From: Ustilaginoidea virens
Lineage: Eukaryota > Ascomycota > Sordariomycetes > Hypocreales > Clavicipitaceae
DNA length: 64,000 nt
Reading direction: 5' to 3'
Assembly: GCF_000687475.1 (NCBI RefSeq)
Contig: NC_057318.1
Location: 372,001-436,000 of the forward strand
Under the pieces are notes generated by a model. That model did not search any database. It saw only the letters and a list, made by a program, of their open reading frames with translations, and had not been told where the DNA came from. The stretch's first letter is position 1. Each line of letters opens with the position of its first letter. Position numbers and translations under genes: made by a program. Positions 31,123 to 41,291 of this stretch are shown piece after piece.

Positions 31123-33639
31123 CTACGTGCCCATGGCCCGTCTACCGGCTCCTCTGTTCCTGCCCGCCGCCCCCGCCATGCTCCGCTGCGCCTGCTTGAC
31201 TATCCCCACGGCCTCGTCGACCACGTCGTGCCCCCTCCGCCAGGTGTACAGCGCGACGCCCCGGCTGTCCAGCTGCTCGTGAGCGCGCGCCAGCCGTCTC
31301 CTCCACAGCTCCAGCTTCTTGTTCACCCCCTGAGCGCCCAAGACGGGAGATCCGGACGGGGTCGTGGATCCCGACCTCGACCCGGGCCGGTAGTGGCTGA
31401 AGCTGAGGGAGGGCGGCGCGGCCGGGGCTGGCAGGTCGGCCGCGGACGGGGGCAGTGGTTCAAAGTCAATGTCCGCGTTGGAGAGGGAGCTCCCTCGGGC
31501 GAGGAGGCCGGGGCTGAGGCTCTTCAGCCCAGATCGGCGCCTGGGTAAAGGAGGCGGTAGCGCGGCATCCTCGGCGGCACGGGGAATCGTGGTCAGAGGT
31601 TGGCGCTCGTTCGCTCCCAGCCCCTGTGGCCTCTTTGGCTTGGGGGGAGGCACATCCTCCGTCTCTGCAGTCGCCGCCGGGTCGTGTCCACGCGCTGCTG
31701 TGCTTCGGAGGGCCACCGGCTTTGCGGGTCGAGGCGGCGGCGGCGGCCTTTTCGCAGCGGGTAGTGCAGGCAGCCCTGCGGCACTGGTTCCCTGGGCAGA
31801 TTCGCCCGCTTGCCTCAGCTGCGCAAGAGCCGCCGAATCGTCCAGCTTCGCCTCCTCTGGGTCCTCGGCAAAATCAATCAGCGCCCCCATGATGGGTCCA
31901 CTGGCCGCCGCCTTTGCCTCTGCAGCAACGGTTCCCGTCGACTTGGCATGCTCACGTTCGTCCACAGTCATGCTTGACAACCTTTGCCGTGCCAGGTCAT
32001 AGGCTGGGTCAAAGAACCCCGTCGGCTCCGGAGTCGTGACATCTCGGATGAATATGGCCAGGACTCGCCCTGGGTTTGCCAAGGCCAGCTCGGTGTATAC
32101 CTCGAGGTCGGCTTCGCCGCTGTCGCCGACCAGGATGAATTTTCGGCTGGGAAAGTCCTTGACCAGCCGGTTCAGCGTCGTCTTTTTCCGTTCCGCGACC
32201 GGCTCAAAAATTCCCTGCAGCATGCCGCTGTACTGCTTCAGATGGAGCGAGCCAGGCGGAAGGCCGGCAATCTTGAAAAAACTCGCCAATACCGGAAACA
32301 GCTGCCAAGGGCTGTTGGAGCAGTAATGCATGCTCACGTCCAGGTTGTGCATTTCGGTAAACCACTCGCGAACCCCGTCGATGCAAAGACCGCCCAGGTC
32401 CCGCACAAACGTGTTGCGGAAGATCTCGCGGGCACCACCGGAAATGTTGGATCGCTTGACGGTGTCGTCAATGTCGCTAATCAAGCTGATGCCGGCCGGC
32501 CCCGTAATCTTCACCTCCTGCGTTGCCGAAAGTTGCTCATTGGCAAGCACCCTCACCTGGGTAGGCACGAAGTCGAGGGCTGCTCGGACGTTGAAATGCC
32601 CGGCGTCGTCTGTCAAGACCGTCTTGGACTGTGACCTGGTCTCGTTGTAGAAAAACAAGGTAATGGGCATGGAGACGAGGGGATTCGTCAGAAACGGCGC
32701 AACGCGCGCCATCAGATTGGCGTTGGCCACGGCGAGCTCGGTCTCGGTAAGCTCGCCCAACCCAGAGGCTTGGCGGGCCGAGAGACTTGGGCTCGCCGGT
32801 GCCGAATCAGGAGTATGGCTGCCATGTCGCCGATGCCGCGGAACACTGCTCGCGGCTTCGACGCCAAGCGTGCTATTGTAGTGGCAGTTCTTCCTGTGGT
32901 TGTTGCCAGGGTGCTCGCTGTAGCCACCGGCAGAAGCCACGCGCTTTTCCTCTTGCCCGCGCCTCTCAATGACGGCAGCCTCGCGCTCAATCTTCTCCTG
33001 ATCATGAATTTCCTGTCGTATTTGGTGCGGAGGCTTTGGTTCGCTGCCGTTGCCGATGCCTCCCACCGTCGTCGCCACGTTGGCCGAATCAGACTTGAGA
33101 GATGGAATACCGCTCAGCTGGCGTGCCAGTCCAATCAAGATGCGGTTCCTCCTCGTCATGGGGCTGACGTGGGGCGAGTATATCCATCCTCTGACATCGA
33201 CGTCGACAATGGCCTTTTCGTCCTCGTGCTTTTCCCACTCCTGGCGCCACCACTCTTCGTTCTGCTGTCCTGGTTGATCCAGCGATTGAGGTTGAGCCGT
33301 TTGCGTCCAATCCCTCCTTGTATGTGTTTTGGCATATGATGGAAACAAAACCATTTGCTCGTTTCCCCGGGACGTGATGGCTACGTCGGGGAACGCGCCA
33401 GGAATGTGTGTGCTCTCGTTTGTCCCAAAATCGTCCAGGCCCCTTGCTCTTGATTGCGCGTATGTTTCTCGGAGCTCCGTGACTGCTGCCTGCCCGCTTC
33501 GGTACAGGTTGCCAGCCATGGCCGCCAGCTTCCTCCGTCTGTATCCTCTTTCTCCTCTCTCGCCGGCGTCTTGTACTACATCATTGGCACCAGAGCCGGA
33601 GCCGTTGCAGGCGGCCGTCACTCCCGCAAACGACGGCAT
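31123..33639 (-). CDS. APP1: App1-type phosphatidate phosphatase (actin patch protein)
   Basis: 838 residues from the ATG at 33639 (MPSFAGVTAA). The frame stays open to an earlier ATG at 33942 (939 residues), but that extension is Arg/Gln-rich and unlike App1 N-termini. RRRKLAAMAGNLYRSGQAAV just inside the chosen start resembles orthologues. The catalytic domain (DUF2183) holds SDIDDTVKRS, with the haloacid-dehalogenase-like DxDxT at residues 389-393, followed by FVRDLGGLCIDGVREWFTEM, YCSNSPWQLFP, and GDSGEADLEVY with FIRDVTTPE. App1 converts phosphatidate to diacylglycerol at cortical actin patches and binds endocytic SH3 proteins. The C-terminal Pro-rich stretches (KRPPPPPRPAKP, LPPPLPRRRSG) fit SH3 binding. 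The C-terminus is basic. Confidence 0.9.
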   Translation of the reverse strand: MPSFAGVTAACNGSGSGANDVVQDAGERGERGYRRRKLAAMAGNLYRSGQAAVTELRETYAQSRARGLDDFGTNESTHIPGAFPDVAITSRGNEQMVLFPSYAKTHTRRDWTQTAQPQSLDQPGQQNEEWWRQEWEKHEDEKAIVDVDVRGWIYSPHVSPMTRRNRILIGLARQLSGIPSLKSDSANVATTVGGIGNGSEPKPPHQIRQEIHDQEKIEREAAVIERRGQEEKRVASAGGYSEHPGNNHRKNCHYNSTLGVEAASSVPRHRRHGSHTPDSAPASPSLSARQASGLGELTETELAVANANLMARVAPFLTNPLVSMPITLFFYNETRSQSKTVLTDDAGHFNVRAALDFVPTQVRVLANEQLSATQEVKITGPAGISLISDIDDTVKRSNISGGAREIFRNTFVRDLGGLCIDGVREWFTEMHNLDVSMHYCSNSPWQLFPVLASFFKIAGLPPGSLHLKQYSGMLQGIFEPVAERKKTTLNRLVKDFPSRKFILVGDSGEADLEVYTELALANPGRVLAIFIRDVTTPEPTGFFDPAYDLARQRLSSMTVDEREHAKSTGTVAAEAKAAASGPIMGALIDFAEDPEEAKLDDSAALAQLRQAGESAQGTSAAGLPALPAAKRPPPPPRPAKPVALRSTAARGHDPAATAETEDVPPPKPKRPQGLGANERQPLTTIPRAAEDAALPPPLPRRRSGLKSLSPGLLARGSSLSNADIDFEPLPPSAADLPAPAAPPSLSFSHYRPGSRSGSTTPSGSPVLGAQGVNKKLELWRRRLARAHEQLDSRGVALYTWRRGHDVVDEAVGIVKQAQRSMAGAAGRNRGAGRRAMGT

Positions 33640-34995
33640 CTTGTTTGCCTTGTGGAAGACGCGCGGGATCGCCTTTACATGCTTGGGGGGTGGTTGCCGA
33701 GGTCGTCGTCTTTGCGAACGAGGCGTGCGACTGTCGGTAGGCTGCGATTCGGCATGCACGAGCTGTTGCCGTTGCTTGGCAACCAGGTTCAACACACGGC
33801 CGTGTTGGTTGCGCTTGCGTTGACGATGAATCAAGAAGCGATATATGCGCGTCTGCAGATTGACCTTGACCAGTGGTAAAGTTTCAAGACGGAAATGGAG
33901 CAGCCGTTCACGCAACCGATCTCGGACAGCACGGGGGGACATGCATCGAACGAGGTTTCGACTATGGCGGCCGAAGCTAAAGAGGCGAAGAGGCGCCAGC
34001 TTGCTCTCGAGTGTCGCGGTTGATGAGTCTAGCTCGCGCGATCCAGCGGTTTTGTCAAAGTCGAACCTCTTGCTTTATATGGGGAAGTCTAGTCGCAGTA
34101 GCCAAGTCATCACAGGCGGCCGCCCCGTCCGTCTCTCTCTGGTTGAGGTCGAGCGGCAATAGTGTTGCCTGTTTCGCCCTCCCCTTGTACAAGTAGAGGC
34201 CTTTTGTCTCGGCAGTTACTAAGCCGTGGTGCTCCGTACTGCACTGTCTTCTGATTAGTCCGCAGGGATCAGTCAACTGGACAACGAGGCCGGTTGATTC
34301 GTGCACACATTGTACGCACGTTGAGCGATGCGAGCAACAATGAGAGCCACGCACCTGACTTGCACGCCAGGCGGTGGCGTCAGGGTCCTGATGTCTGGCT
34401 CAACCACCAGCCCCGTGTCTAAGCTGTCTGCTGTCCTGCTGTCCTGCTGTCTAGTTACGCTGCTGCGGACAGGCTTCTCAGGGTGTAACGCGGTGACGAG
34501 GTGTCGTCTGGTGGGTAATCTGCCGGGCCAAAGATGGATGGTGGAGAGCTCAGGCTCGTGATACGGCGCACTGGTCGCTGATGAGGAAGAAGAAAGAGCA
34601 TCCGTCAGTTGCATGTCATGCGCTGACGCTAACTCGTCCTGGGGAGCTGCGGGGCAAGAAAGATTGCAGGTGCAGCCGAAGCAGCCGCCCGTAGTCAGAC
34701 CGTGGCACCGGGTGTCTAGGGTAGGGACGTACGGTACCTCCACCTATGTACCTATTGGCATAGCATCAGCCTAGTCCGTATAGCATCAGCCTTTTATCGT
34801 GGTATTTCATTCTTGTTTTCTGTTTTGAAAAAATAAATAAATAAGTAAAATAAATAAATCTTATTGAGCACAGCATGGTTATGCTCGGGTTTCAAGTACT
34901 GCACTGTACCATCTACAATGATCCCATACTACACCACTTGAAATGCTCGTCCATGGGTTCCAACTCTGTCGTCTTTCTCAGGCCCCTATGTAGCG
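33640..34995. promoter_or_regulatory. App1 promoter and Drs1 3' flank
   Basis: Upstream of the leftward App1 gene; bases up to 33942 could be coding if the earlier ATG is used. The 12-mer GTACTGCACTGT occurs twice (about 34237 and 34897). AT-rich A/T runs lie at 34826-34862. The frame at 34273-34743 (-) is not convincing. Confidence 0.45.
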
Positions 34996-37405
34996 TCACT
35001 TTCTTCCCTTTGCCTTTGCCTTTCCCGTCCCCTTGCCTTTGCCTTTGCCCTTCCCCCTGGCCTTGAACTTTGCTTCTGCCGCTGCCGCATCTCCCTTGCC
35101 TTTCTTCCATGCTCTTCCTCCTTCCAAGCGCGTCGACTTGTCGTCCAGGCGCTTCCTGTCTTTGTTGCTCAGCTTCCCGTTGTGGTTCTTCTTCTTCAAG
35201 CCCTCGCGTAGACCATTCAGCTCATCTCTCCCCGCTTGCTTCGCCTTCCTCTTATCGTGCTCCGACTCGAACCAGGTCCTCTTGGGTCGAGCCTTGATCT
35301 CGGCCTCGTGTTCAATCATATTCTCGCCCTTCTTCAGCTGCATGTCTGCCTGGGCCAGTTGTTTCTGAATCTTCTCCTCCTGCATGATCGTGTTGATGTC
35401 CTCTTCCATCGCGTCGATCTTGCCCTGCAACTCGTCTGCTTCCGCCGAGGAGATGCTCCTCTTGATGAATTTGCTTCCCTGAGACTTTCCAGCCTTGATG
35501 GCGGCTTGCATGACCTTGCGGTCGGAATCAGCGACCAGCGTCACGGCCGTGCCGTTCCGCCCAGCACGAGCGGTACGGCCAACGCGATGCAGATACGTTT
35601 CCAGCGACTGCGGCGCTTCGAAATTGATGACCGTGTCCACCCGCTTGATATCCAGACCGCGGGAAGCGACGTCGGTCGCCAGCAGATAGGATACCTTGCC
35701 GTCTCGGAACGACTCGATGCTGGCGATTCGCTGCGGAACCGGGTGTTAGCGTTGATCTGAGGAGATTGTCGGCGAGGCAAAGCACTCGACATACCTGCGA
35801 CTGATTCATGCTGCCGTGCAATTCGGCGCACGACAATCCCAACAACCCAAAGATGATGCGCGCTCTGTGGGCCTCCCTCTTTTGTCGGAAGAAGATGATG
35901 ACTCGTTCATGGTACATTTTCATGCAAATGTGTGCGAGATAGCCCATCCTCTTGTCTTCTCTGCCTCCTCGCAAGCGTACAACCTCCTGCACCAGGGTTG
36001 CCACTGTTCTCTTTTGCGAGTCAACCATTAATCTCACGGGTTTATTCAGCCCAACGCGAATCAGTCGATCCACAGTAGACGTCATGGTGGCAGAAAACAG
36101 CATCGTCTGCCGGGATTTTGGCAACGTGGTGAGAATCTCATTGAGCTCGTCCGCAAATCCATCTTCCAACATGCGATCAGCCTCGTCAAGAACCAGAATC
36201 TCAACAGCGTCCACGTTGAAACCGGCCGAGTTCCTCATGTGATCGATGAACCGACCGGGCGTGGCAATAACAATGTCCGGGCGCAACCGAAGCTCGACTT
36301 CCTGGGCCTTTAAGCTGAGACCACCGACTGCCAGGGTGAACTTGATGTCAGTATACCGCCCAAGCTTTGTGCCCACGTCGTAACACTGCATGGCCAGTTC
36401 ACGGGTTGGTGTCAGAATGACCACGCGAGTGGTGGGGATCTTGTTTGGACGGAAGAGCAGTCGCTCAAGAATCGGCACCAAGAAGGCGCCCGTCTTTCCT
36501 GAGCCTGTCACCGCGCCACCAACAAGATCCTTACCCATAAGAGCGATGGGGATGGTCTTGTTCTGAATAGGCGTAGGCTTGTTGAAGCCAAGAGATGCCA
36601 GGCCGCGATGAATTGGCCGGGATAATGACATGCTTTGAAAACTTGAAGAATCCGTCGTGGCCGTCGAGCTCTGCTTCTCCTCGGGGGCAAAGAAAGCATC
36701 TCGTTTCGCTTGTTCTTCGGCATCCTCTTCGTCCTCGCCATCATCCGGCCGATCGTCATCAGGATGTCCAACAGGCGTGGCTACTGAGTCCCGGTCGGAA
36801 GCAGCATCGCCATCGTCGTCGCCTTCGACTTGGTCGTCTTCATTTGATTGGTCGACCCCGTCATTGTCGTCGCTCTCCGAAGCCTCCTCTTCCTCCGAGT
36901 CCACATTCATACCAAACGCATCTTCTGCCAATACCTCATCATCTCCATCATCCAAAGCCATATTTAGATCATTGACCGCTTCGGCTTCATCACCAGAATC
37001 ATCGATCCCTTCACCGCCATTTTTCTTTTCCCTCTGTCGGCGTATAATGTCGTCCAAGTTGACAGCTTTCTTGTCCGATGAAATGGCCTTCTTCGCACCG
37101 CTGAAGCCCCAGTCTCCAAACTCCTCTTCAACGTCCCCGGTTTCGCCATAGTCCATGAATTCAAAGTCGGGGTTCATGGCTCCATCATCTTTGTCGTTGG
37201 GCCCCCATAGCCCAATAACCTGCTCTTCTTCTTTTTCATCGTCCTCATCCTTTTTCGAATTTTTCGACTTTTTGCTCATCTTGACCTTCTTCTTTGGCGG
37301 GGAAGCGGATACCGGCTCTTCTTCTTCAAAGGTAGCTTCATCGTTGTCGGATAGTGTCGTTATGAATTCTTCCTCAATTGGCTTCCGCTTGTGAACTGGC
37401 GCCAT
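34996..37405 (-). CDS. DRS1: DEAD-box ATP-dependent RNA helicase Drs1 (60S ribosome biogenesis)
   Basis: Exons 37405-35795 and 35730-34996 give 781 residues. The 64-bp intron opens GTATGT, contains GCTAAC, ends CCGCAG, and joins [15 protein letters not shown] in phase 0. The start is [14 protein letters not shown]; an in-frame ATG 19 codons upstream is less likely. An acidic N-terminal third is rich in Asp/Glu and Lys. The helicase core follows in order: Q-motif [24 protein letters not shown] (Walker A), [26 protein letters not shown] (DEAD at 36176-36187), [16 protein letters not shown] and [11 protein letters not shown]. The Lys-rich C-terminal tail ([17 protein letters not shown]) and [13 protein letters not shown] match Drs1/DDX27, a nucleolar factor for 27S pre-rRNA processing. 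It is divergent from BIM1 across about 550 bp. Confidence 0.95.
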
Positions 37406-37953
37406 ATTTACCCATGTAGCGCCGAGCTTTTTCCAGAAATACCTTTGTAGATGCGTTTCCAATGGTGAAAGTGCAAAGACAGACAGCTGTGTGTCGTATC
37501 TGCCGGTTCCAAAACGGAGGGGATATGTTTATCGTCTAAAGGTTTTTCTGCCGCTTGAAATTTTGGCGGTGGGCAGAAAATTGCCCAGTCTAGACTAGAC
37601 AGACGGCCCTGCGGGGCGGTGGCGGCACAAGCCCGTCCCAATAATCCCGCGATTTTCCCGACAACGCCCTTTCCAGGGCTGTGTGGTTGATTGGGCGACC
37701 AGACCAGACCCTTTCCATCGGCTTCGCTGCCAAGTCGGCGGTTCAACGACAACGGAGGTTACCAAGACACCACTACTCCTGCCTCTCCGGCTTGCGATTC
37801 GAAAACGGCTGCGCATTACGCGTTGACCCCTTGATCGGCTTCATTCCGAATCATTTTTACGACCTGTTGTGTCCCCGACGGAAGTCTTTGGCCACAAACA
37901 TAAGCAAATAAATAGCCTTTCCCTGCCTCCACCTTCCACACACAATCACCACC
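37406..37953. promoter_or_regulatory. Bidirectional promoter region, DRS1/BIM1
   Basis: 548 bp between two head-to-head start codons. The right end (CAATCACCACC before ATG) is a good initiation context. No other element is certain. Confidence 0.5.
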
Positions 37954-39020
37954 ATGGGTGAATCAAGGTTGGTCATATTGCGCACAAAGACTTTGCGGCG
38001 GTTCCGAAGAAAAGGCTAACGATTGTTTCGCTTTCAGACAGGAACTCATTCAATGGCTGAACAGTCTCTTGCAGCTCAACATGACCAAGGTCGAGCAGTG
38101 TGGTACTGGGTAGGTTTTACCCCTCCCCCACTCCATGCAGGGCCTGTTTGAAGGCTCTACCGGTGAAAATTTTCCGTCAACCACAACTGCAGCGTGAATC
38201 CACGAGGGAGAAGAGCAGAATAGAATGCATCGGCTTAACAAGTTTTTCGCTGACTCGTTGCAAAAAGGGCTGCCCTTTGCCAGGTCTTCGACAGCATATA
38301 CATGGATCTGCCAATGTCGAAAGTCAAGTTCAATGCGAGTGGTGAATATGCATACGTGCAAAATTTCAAGGTTTTGCAAAGTACGTGTGCAATGGTTCCC
38401 AAAGTTTTGCATCCCCGAGGGATTTTTTTTCGAACACTGGCCTATATGCCTTGGACTTGGTTGTTCTAATGTTTGCTGCAGACACATTCGCAAGACATCA
38501 AATTGACAAGCCGATTCCTGTTGAGGCACTGATCAAGTGTAAAATGCAGGACAACCTGGAGTTTCTGCAATGGACCAAGAAGTTTTGGGACTTGAACTTC
38601 CCTGATCACGATTACGACGCAGTGTCACGACGAAAAGGTGGTGGCCTCCCTTCTTCTGGACCAGGTGCTGCCACAACTAGAGCCCCCGTGTCAGCTGGTG
38701 CTGTCCGACGCGGCGGCGGCGGCGCCCCCGCGCCCCGAGTGGCCAAGGCTGCTGGCGTTGGTCCCGGATCTGCCGCTCTTCAACAGGAGAATAACACACT
38801 CAAGGAGACGGTTGCCGGTCTCGAGCGAGAACGAGACTTTTACTTTAGCAAGCTGCGCGACATTGAGCTGCTGATTCAGCAGGCTGTTGAGGAGGACCCC
38901 GAGCTGGAGAAACAGGAGGACGGACTAGTGAAGCAGATCCAACTCATTCTCTATTCTACAGAAGAAGGCTTTGAGATCCCCGAGGAGGGTGAGCCTCTAG
39001 ACGATCAGGAGACGTTTTAG
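37954..39020 (+). CDS. BIM1: Microtubule plus-end-tracking protein, EB1/Bim1/Mal3 family, 4 exons
   Basis: Exons 37954-37967, 38038-38109, 38268-38380 and 38482-39020 give 245 residues. All introns are GT-AG; intron 1 has GGCTAAC, and the splices rebuild MGES|RQELIQWLNSLL, CGTG|AALCQVFDSIYMDL and KVLQ|NTFARHQID. The N-terminal calponin-homology domain (about residues 1-105) includes the hallmark FNASGEYAYVQNFKVLQ and LEFLQWTKKFWDLNF. A Gly/Ala/Pro-rich basic linker follows, then the EB-homology coiled coil from about 165 (LKETVAGLERERDFYFSKLR...IELLIQQ). The acidic tail ends DQETF rather than the EEY/F of animal EB1. It tracks growing microtubule ends. The coding part of exon 1 is only 14 nt. 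Confidence 0.95.
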
Positions 39021-40193
39021 GTTGTGGTCGGTCGATCAGCAACACGAATGCTTGCGGCCCATGACTATGAGTACCAGTGAATGGAGGAGCCAAGGGGGTT
39101 TGCTCAGGGCGCATAGTGCGGGAGGGCACGACACGAATCGAGGCATTTTGGGAACTTTGGGGTGAAGCGAAAATGGCAGCTGGGTTTATTCGGCTGCACT
39201 GCTGCGCGACGCATTTATGACTGGCATGCGATTAGTTTGATAGAGAGGCGGAAAGCACGATATAGGTTTCAAAGAAGATATTATCAGCCCGTCGATGCAG
39301 ATGAAAATATGAATGGCGTCGGACAGCTCGATGGATGGCATCAGCGATGGCATCAGCGATGGCATCCAAGTCACGCTGCGACAAAGTCTGGGAACATTCC
39401 AATTTAGTAACCTGATGCATAGGGTAGGTGACGATTTCGGGTGACGATTTCGGGTGACGATTTCGGGTGACGATTTCGCTCCGTGATGCTTACTATTCCC
39501 GAGTTGTCTACACTTTTGCCGTTTGGAATGACGAATTGTCTATACGAAAACGGACTGGTTGTCGAGGATTTCCAAGGGCAGGTAGCAGCAGCATTGTGTC
39601 AATGTCGGGGTCGTCATGCCCTTCTGCCGTCAGACTAGAACAGGAACAGAGCATTGCTGCCCAGCTGGACCAGAAACGAACGATGACGTCCGCAATGAGG
39701 CATGTCGAGTAAGAGTCTGGTACTTGGAAGTTGGAAGTAGAGGTCACCCGGGGCTAGACATGGTTACGACGTTTGTGATTGGACAAGGCGCCCGCTTGGT
39801 CGGCCAACCAGCCGCCAGGCCTAATTCCCCACTGTGTGTCTTCCTTGCCTTGCCTCGTCACAGCGCTTGCATCATCGATCCATGACCATCCAGCTTTCGA
39901 GACAGCTGGGAACCTCTAGCAAGACCAGCTTCACAGCACGCCGTGCGTCGAAACTGTTCTCATCGGTCTACCATCCCCTCCAAGGTGAAGAGAGGGTAGC
40001 CACTTCCGCTTTATGCAAAGTGAAGAACGGATCGGCACCGCTCTTACGAGCTTCGTTTCCGACACGTCCATCAGACGATAGATTATTCTCCTTCAAATCG
40101 CCCCGCCCTTTACGTCTACATAGCCCAACGAAGACCACGGTTAGAAATTTGCCGTCTTATCGTACAAAAATAACGTAGGATATACTGGTAGCC
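39021..40193. other. Intergenic with short tandem repeats
   Basis: About three GATGGCATCAGC-type units lie at about 39331-39368, and four 14-bp GGTGACGATTTCGG units at about 39425-39477. Sequence from about 39830 to 40193 is probably the VAM7 leader; a 90-codon open frame there has no family features. Confidence 0.5.
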
Positions 40194-41291
40194 ATGGCTC
40201 CTCCGCCCGAAATTGCCATTCCATCGACGAGTGTCTCCGACGAAGGCTCAACCAAACCCTACACGCTGTACAACATCACCCTACGACTGCCGTTGCGCTC
40301 GTTTGTCGTGCAAAAGCGGTACTCGGACTTTGCCCGACTCCACGCCAGCCTCGTCGAGCAGGTTGGCGCGCCGCCCCCAGAGTCCCTTCCCGGCAAGCAC
40401 TGGCTGAAATCAACAGTCCGCTCGCCCGACCTGGCGAGGGAGCGGCAGGCCGGGCTGGAAAAGTATCTGCGGACGATTGCCGAAACGCCCGATCGACGAT
40501 GGCGAGACACATCTGCCTGGCGGGCGTTTCTGAACCTCCCGAGCTCCAGCACCACCAACTCGACCGTCTCCGCCCCCGGGATGGTGAGGCCGGCCGCGAC
40601 GGGGGCGGCAGACCCGCAAACGTGGCTAGACATGCACAGAGAACTGAAGCAGCACCTCAACGAGGCGAGGCAATGCCTCTCGAGGAGAGACGCGGCGACA
40701 GATGCCGGCAACAACGCCGCAGCGGCAGAGGCGGGTGCGGCGGCGCGAAAGGTGCTCCTGAAGGCCGGCGCGCTGGTCAGCGGATTAACGGACGGTCTGC
40801 GGAGGATGCAGGAGTCGAGCCGGCTTGGCGAAGGGGAGCTCCGACGAAGGCGCGACTTGGCTTCAGCGGCGAGGATGGAGCGCGACGCCCTGGAAAAGCT
40901 TTCCAACAGCGTGTCCGGCCCAAACAGCGCCGCCGGCCACGGAGGCACCGCCTCCAGCGACTCCAACCGGCTGGCCACTGCGTCGGAGAAAGCAGCTCTC
41001 CTCAAGGGCGGCCGTCCGGCAGGCCGCGTGCTCGGCGCGCCGCTCCTCGAAACCGCCAAGACTAGGGAGCTCGACAACGAGGGCATCCTGCTCCTGCAAA
41101 AGAGGGAGATTGCCGAGCAGGACCTCAACCTCGACCAGCTGACGGCCATTATCCGTCGTCAGAAGGAAATGGGGCTCCAGATCAAGGACGAGGTTGATGC
41201 GCAGACGGAGATGCTCCAGCAGCTGGACGAGGATGTGGACCGCGTCAACAAGAAGCTGGACGTGGCCAACACGCGCATCAAGAAGCTGTGA
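40194..41291 (+). CDS. VAM7: Vam7-type vacuolar SNARE with PX domain
   Basis: Single exon, 365 residues, with ATG in GTAGCCATGG context. Residues 1-115 form a PX domain: LYNITLRLPLRSFVVQKRYS, with the RYSDF phosphoinositide-contact segment, then the Pro-containing LPGKHWLKS loop and a Trp-rich end (RRWRDTSAWRAFLNLPSS). A Ser/Ala-rich, partly helical middle follows. Residues about 295-362 are the Qc-SNARE motif (IAEQDLNLDQLTAIIRRQKE, LGLQIKDEVDAQTEMLQQLD-like heptads with the zero-layer Gln). There is no transmembrane segment, as expected of Vam7, which is held on the vacuole by PX binding to PI3P and takes part in HOPS-dependent homotypic fusion. Confidence 0.93.
   Translation: MAPPPEIAIPSTSVSDEGSTKPYTLYNITLRLPLRSFVVQKRYSDFARLHASLVEQVGAPPPESLPGKHWLKSTVRSPDLARERQAGLEKYLRTIAETPDRRWRDTSAWRAFLNLPSSSTTNSTVSAPGMVRPAATGAADPQTWLDMHRELKQHLNEARQCLSRRDAATDAGNNAAAAEAGAAARKVLLKAGALVSGLTDGLRRMQESSRLGEGELRRRRDLASAARMERDALEKLSNSVSGPNSAAGHGGTASSDSNRLATASEKAALLKGGRPAGRVLGAPLLETAKTRELDNEGILLLQKREIAEQDLNLDQLTAIIRRQKEMGLQIKDEVDAQTEMLQQLDEDVDRVNKKLDVANTRIKKL

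Noticed and set aside
30476..31548. Plus-strand frames of 219-268 codons
   Set aside because: They translate the purine-rich repeat field and then run antisense to App1.
33640..33942. Extension of App1 to an earlier ATG (101 extra residues)
   Set aside because: The extension is basic and unlike App1 N-termini; kept as a note only.
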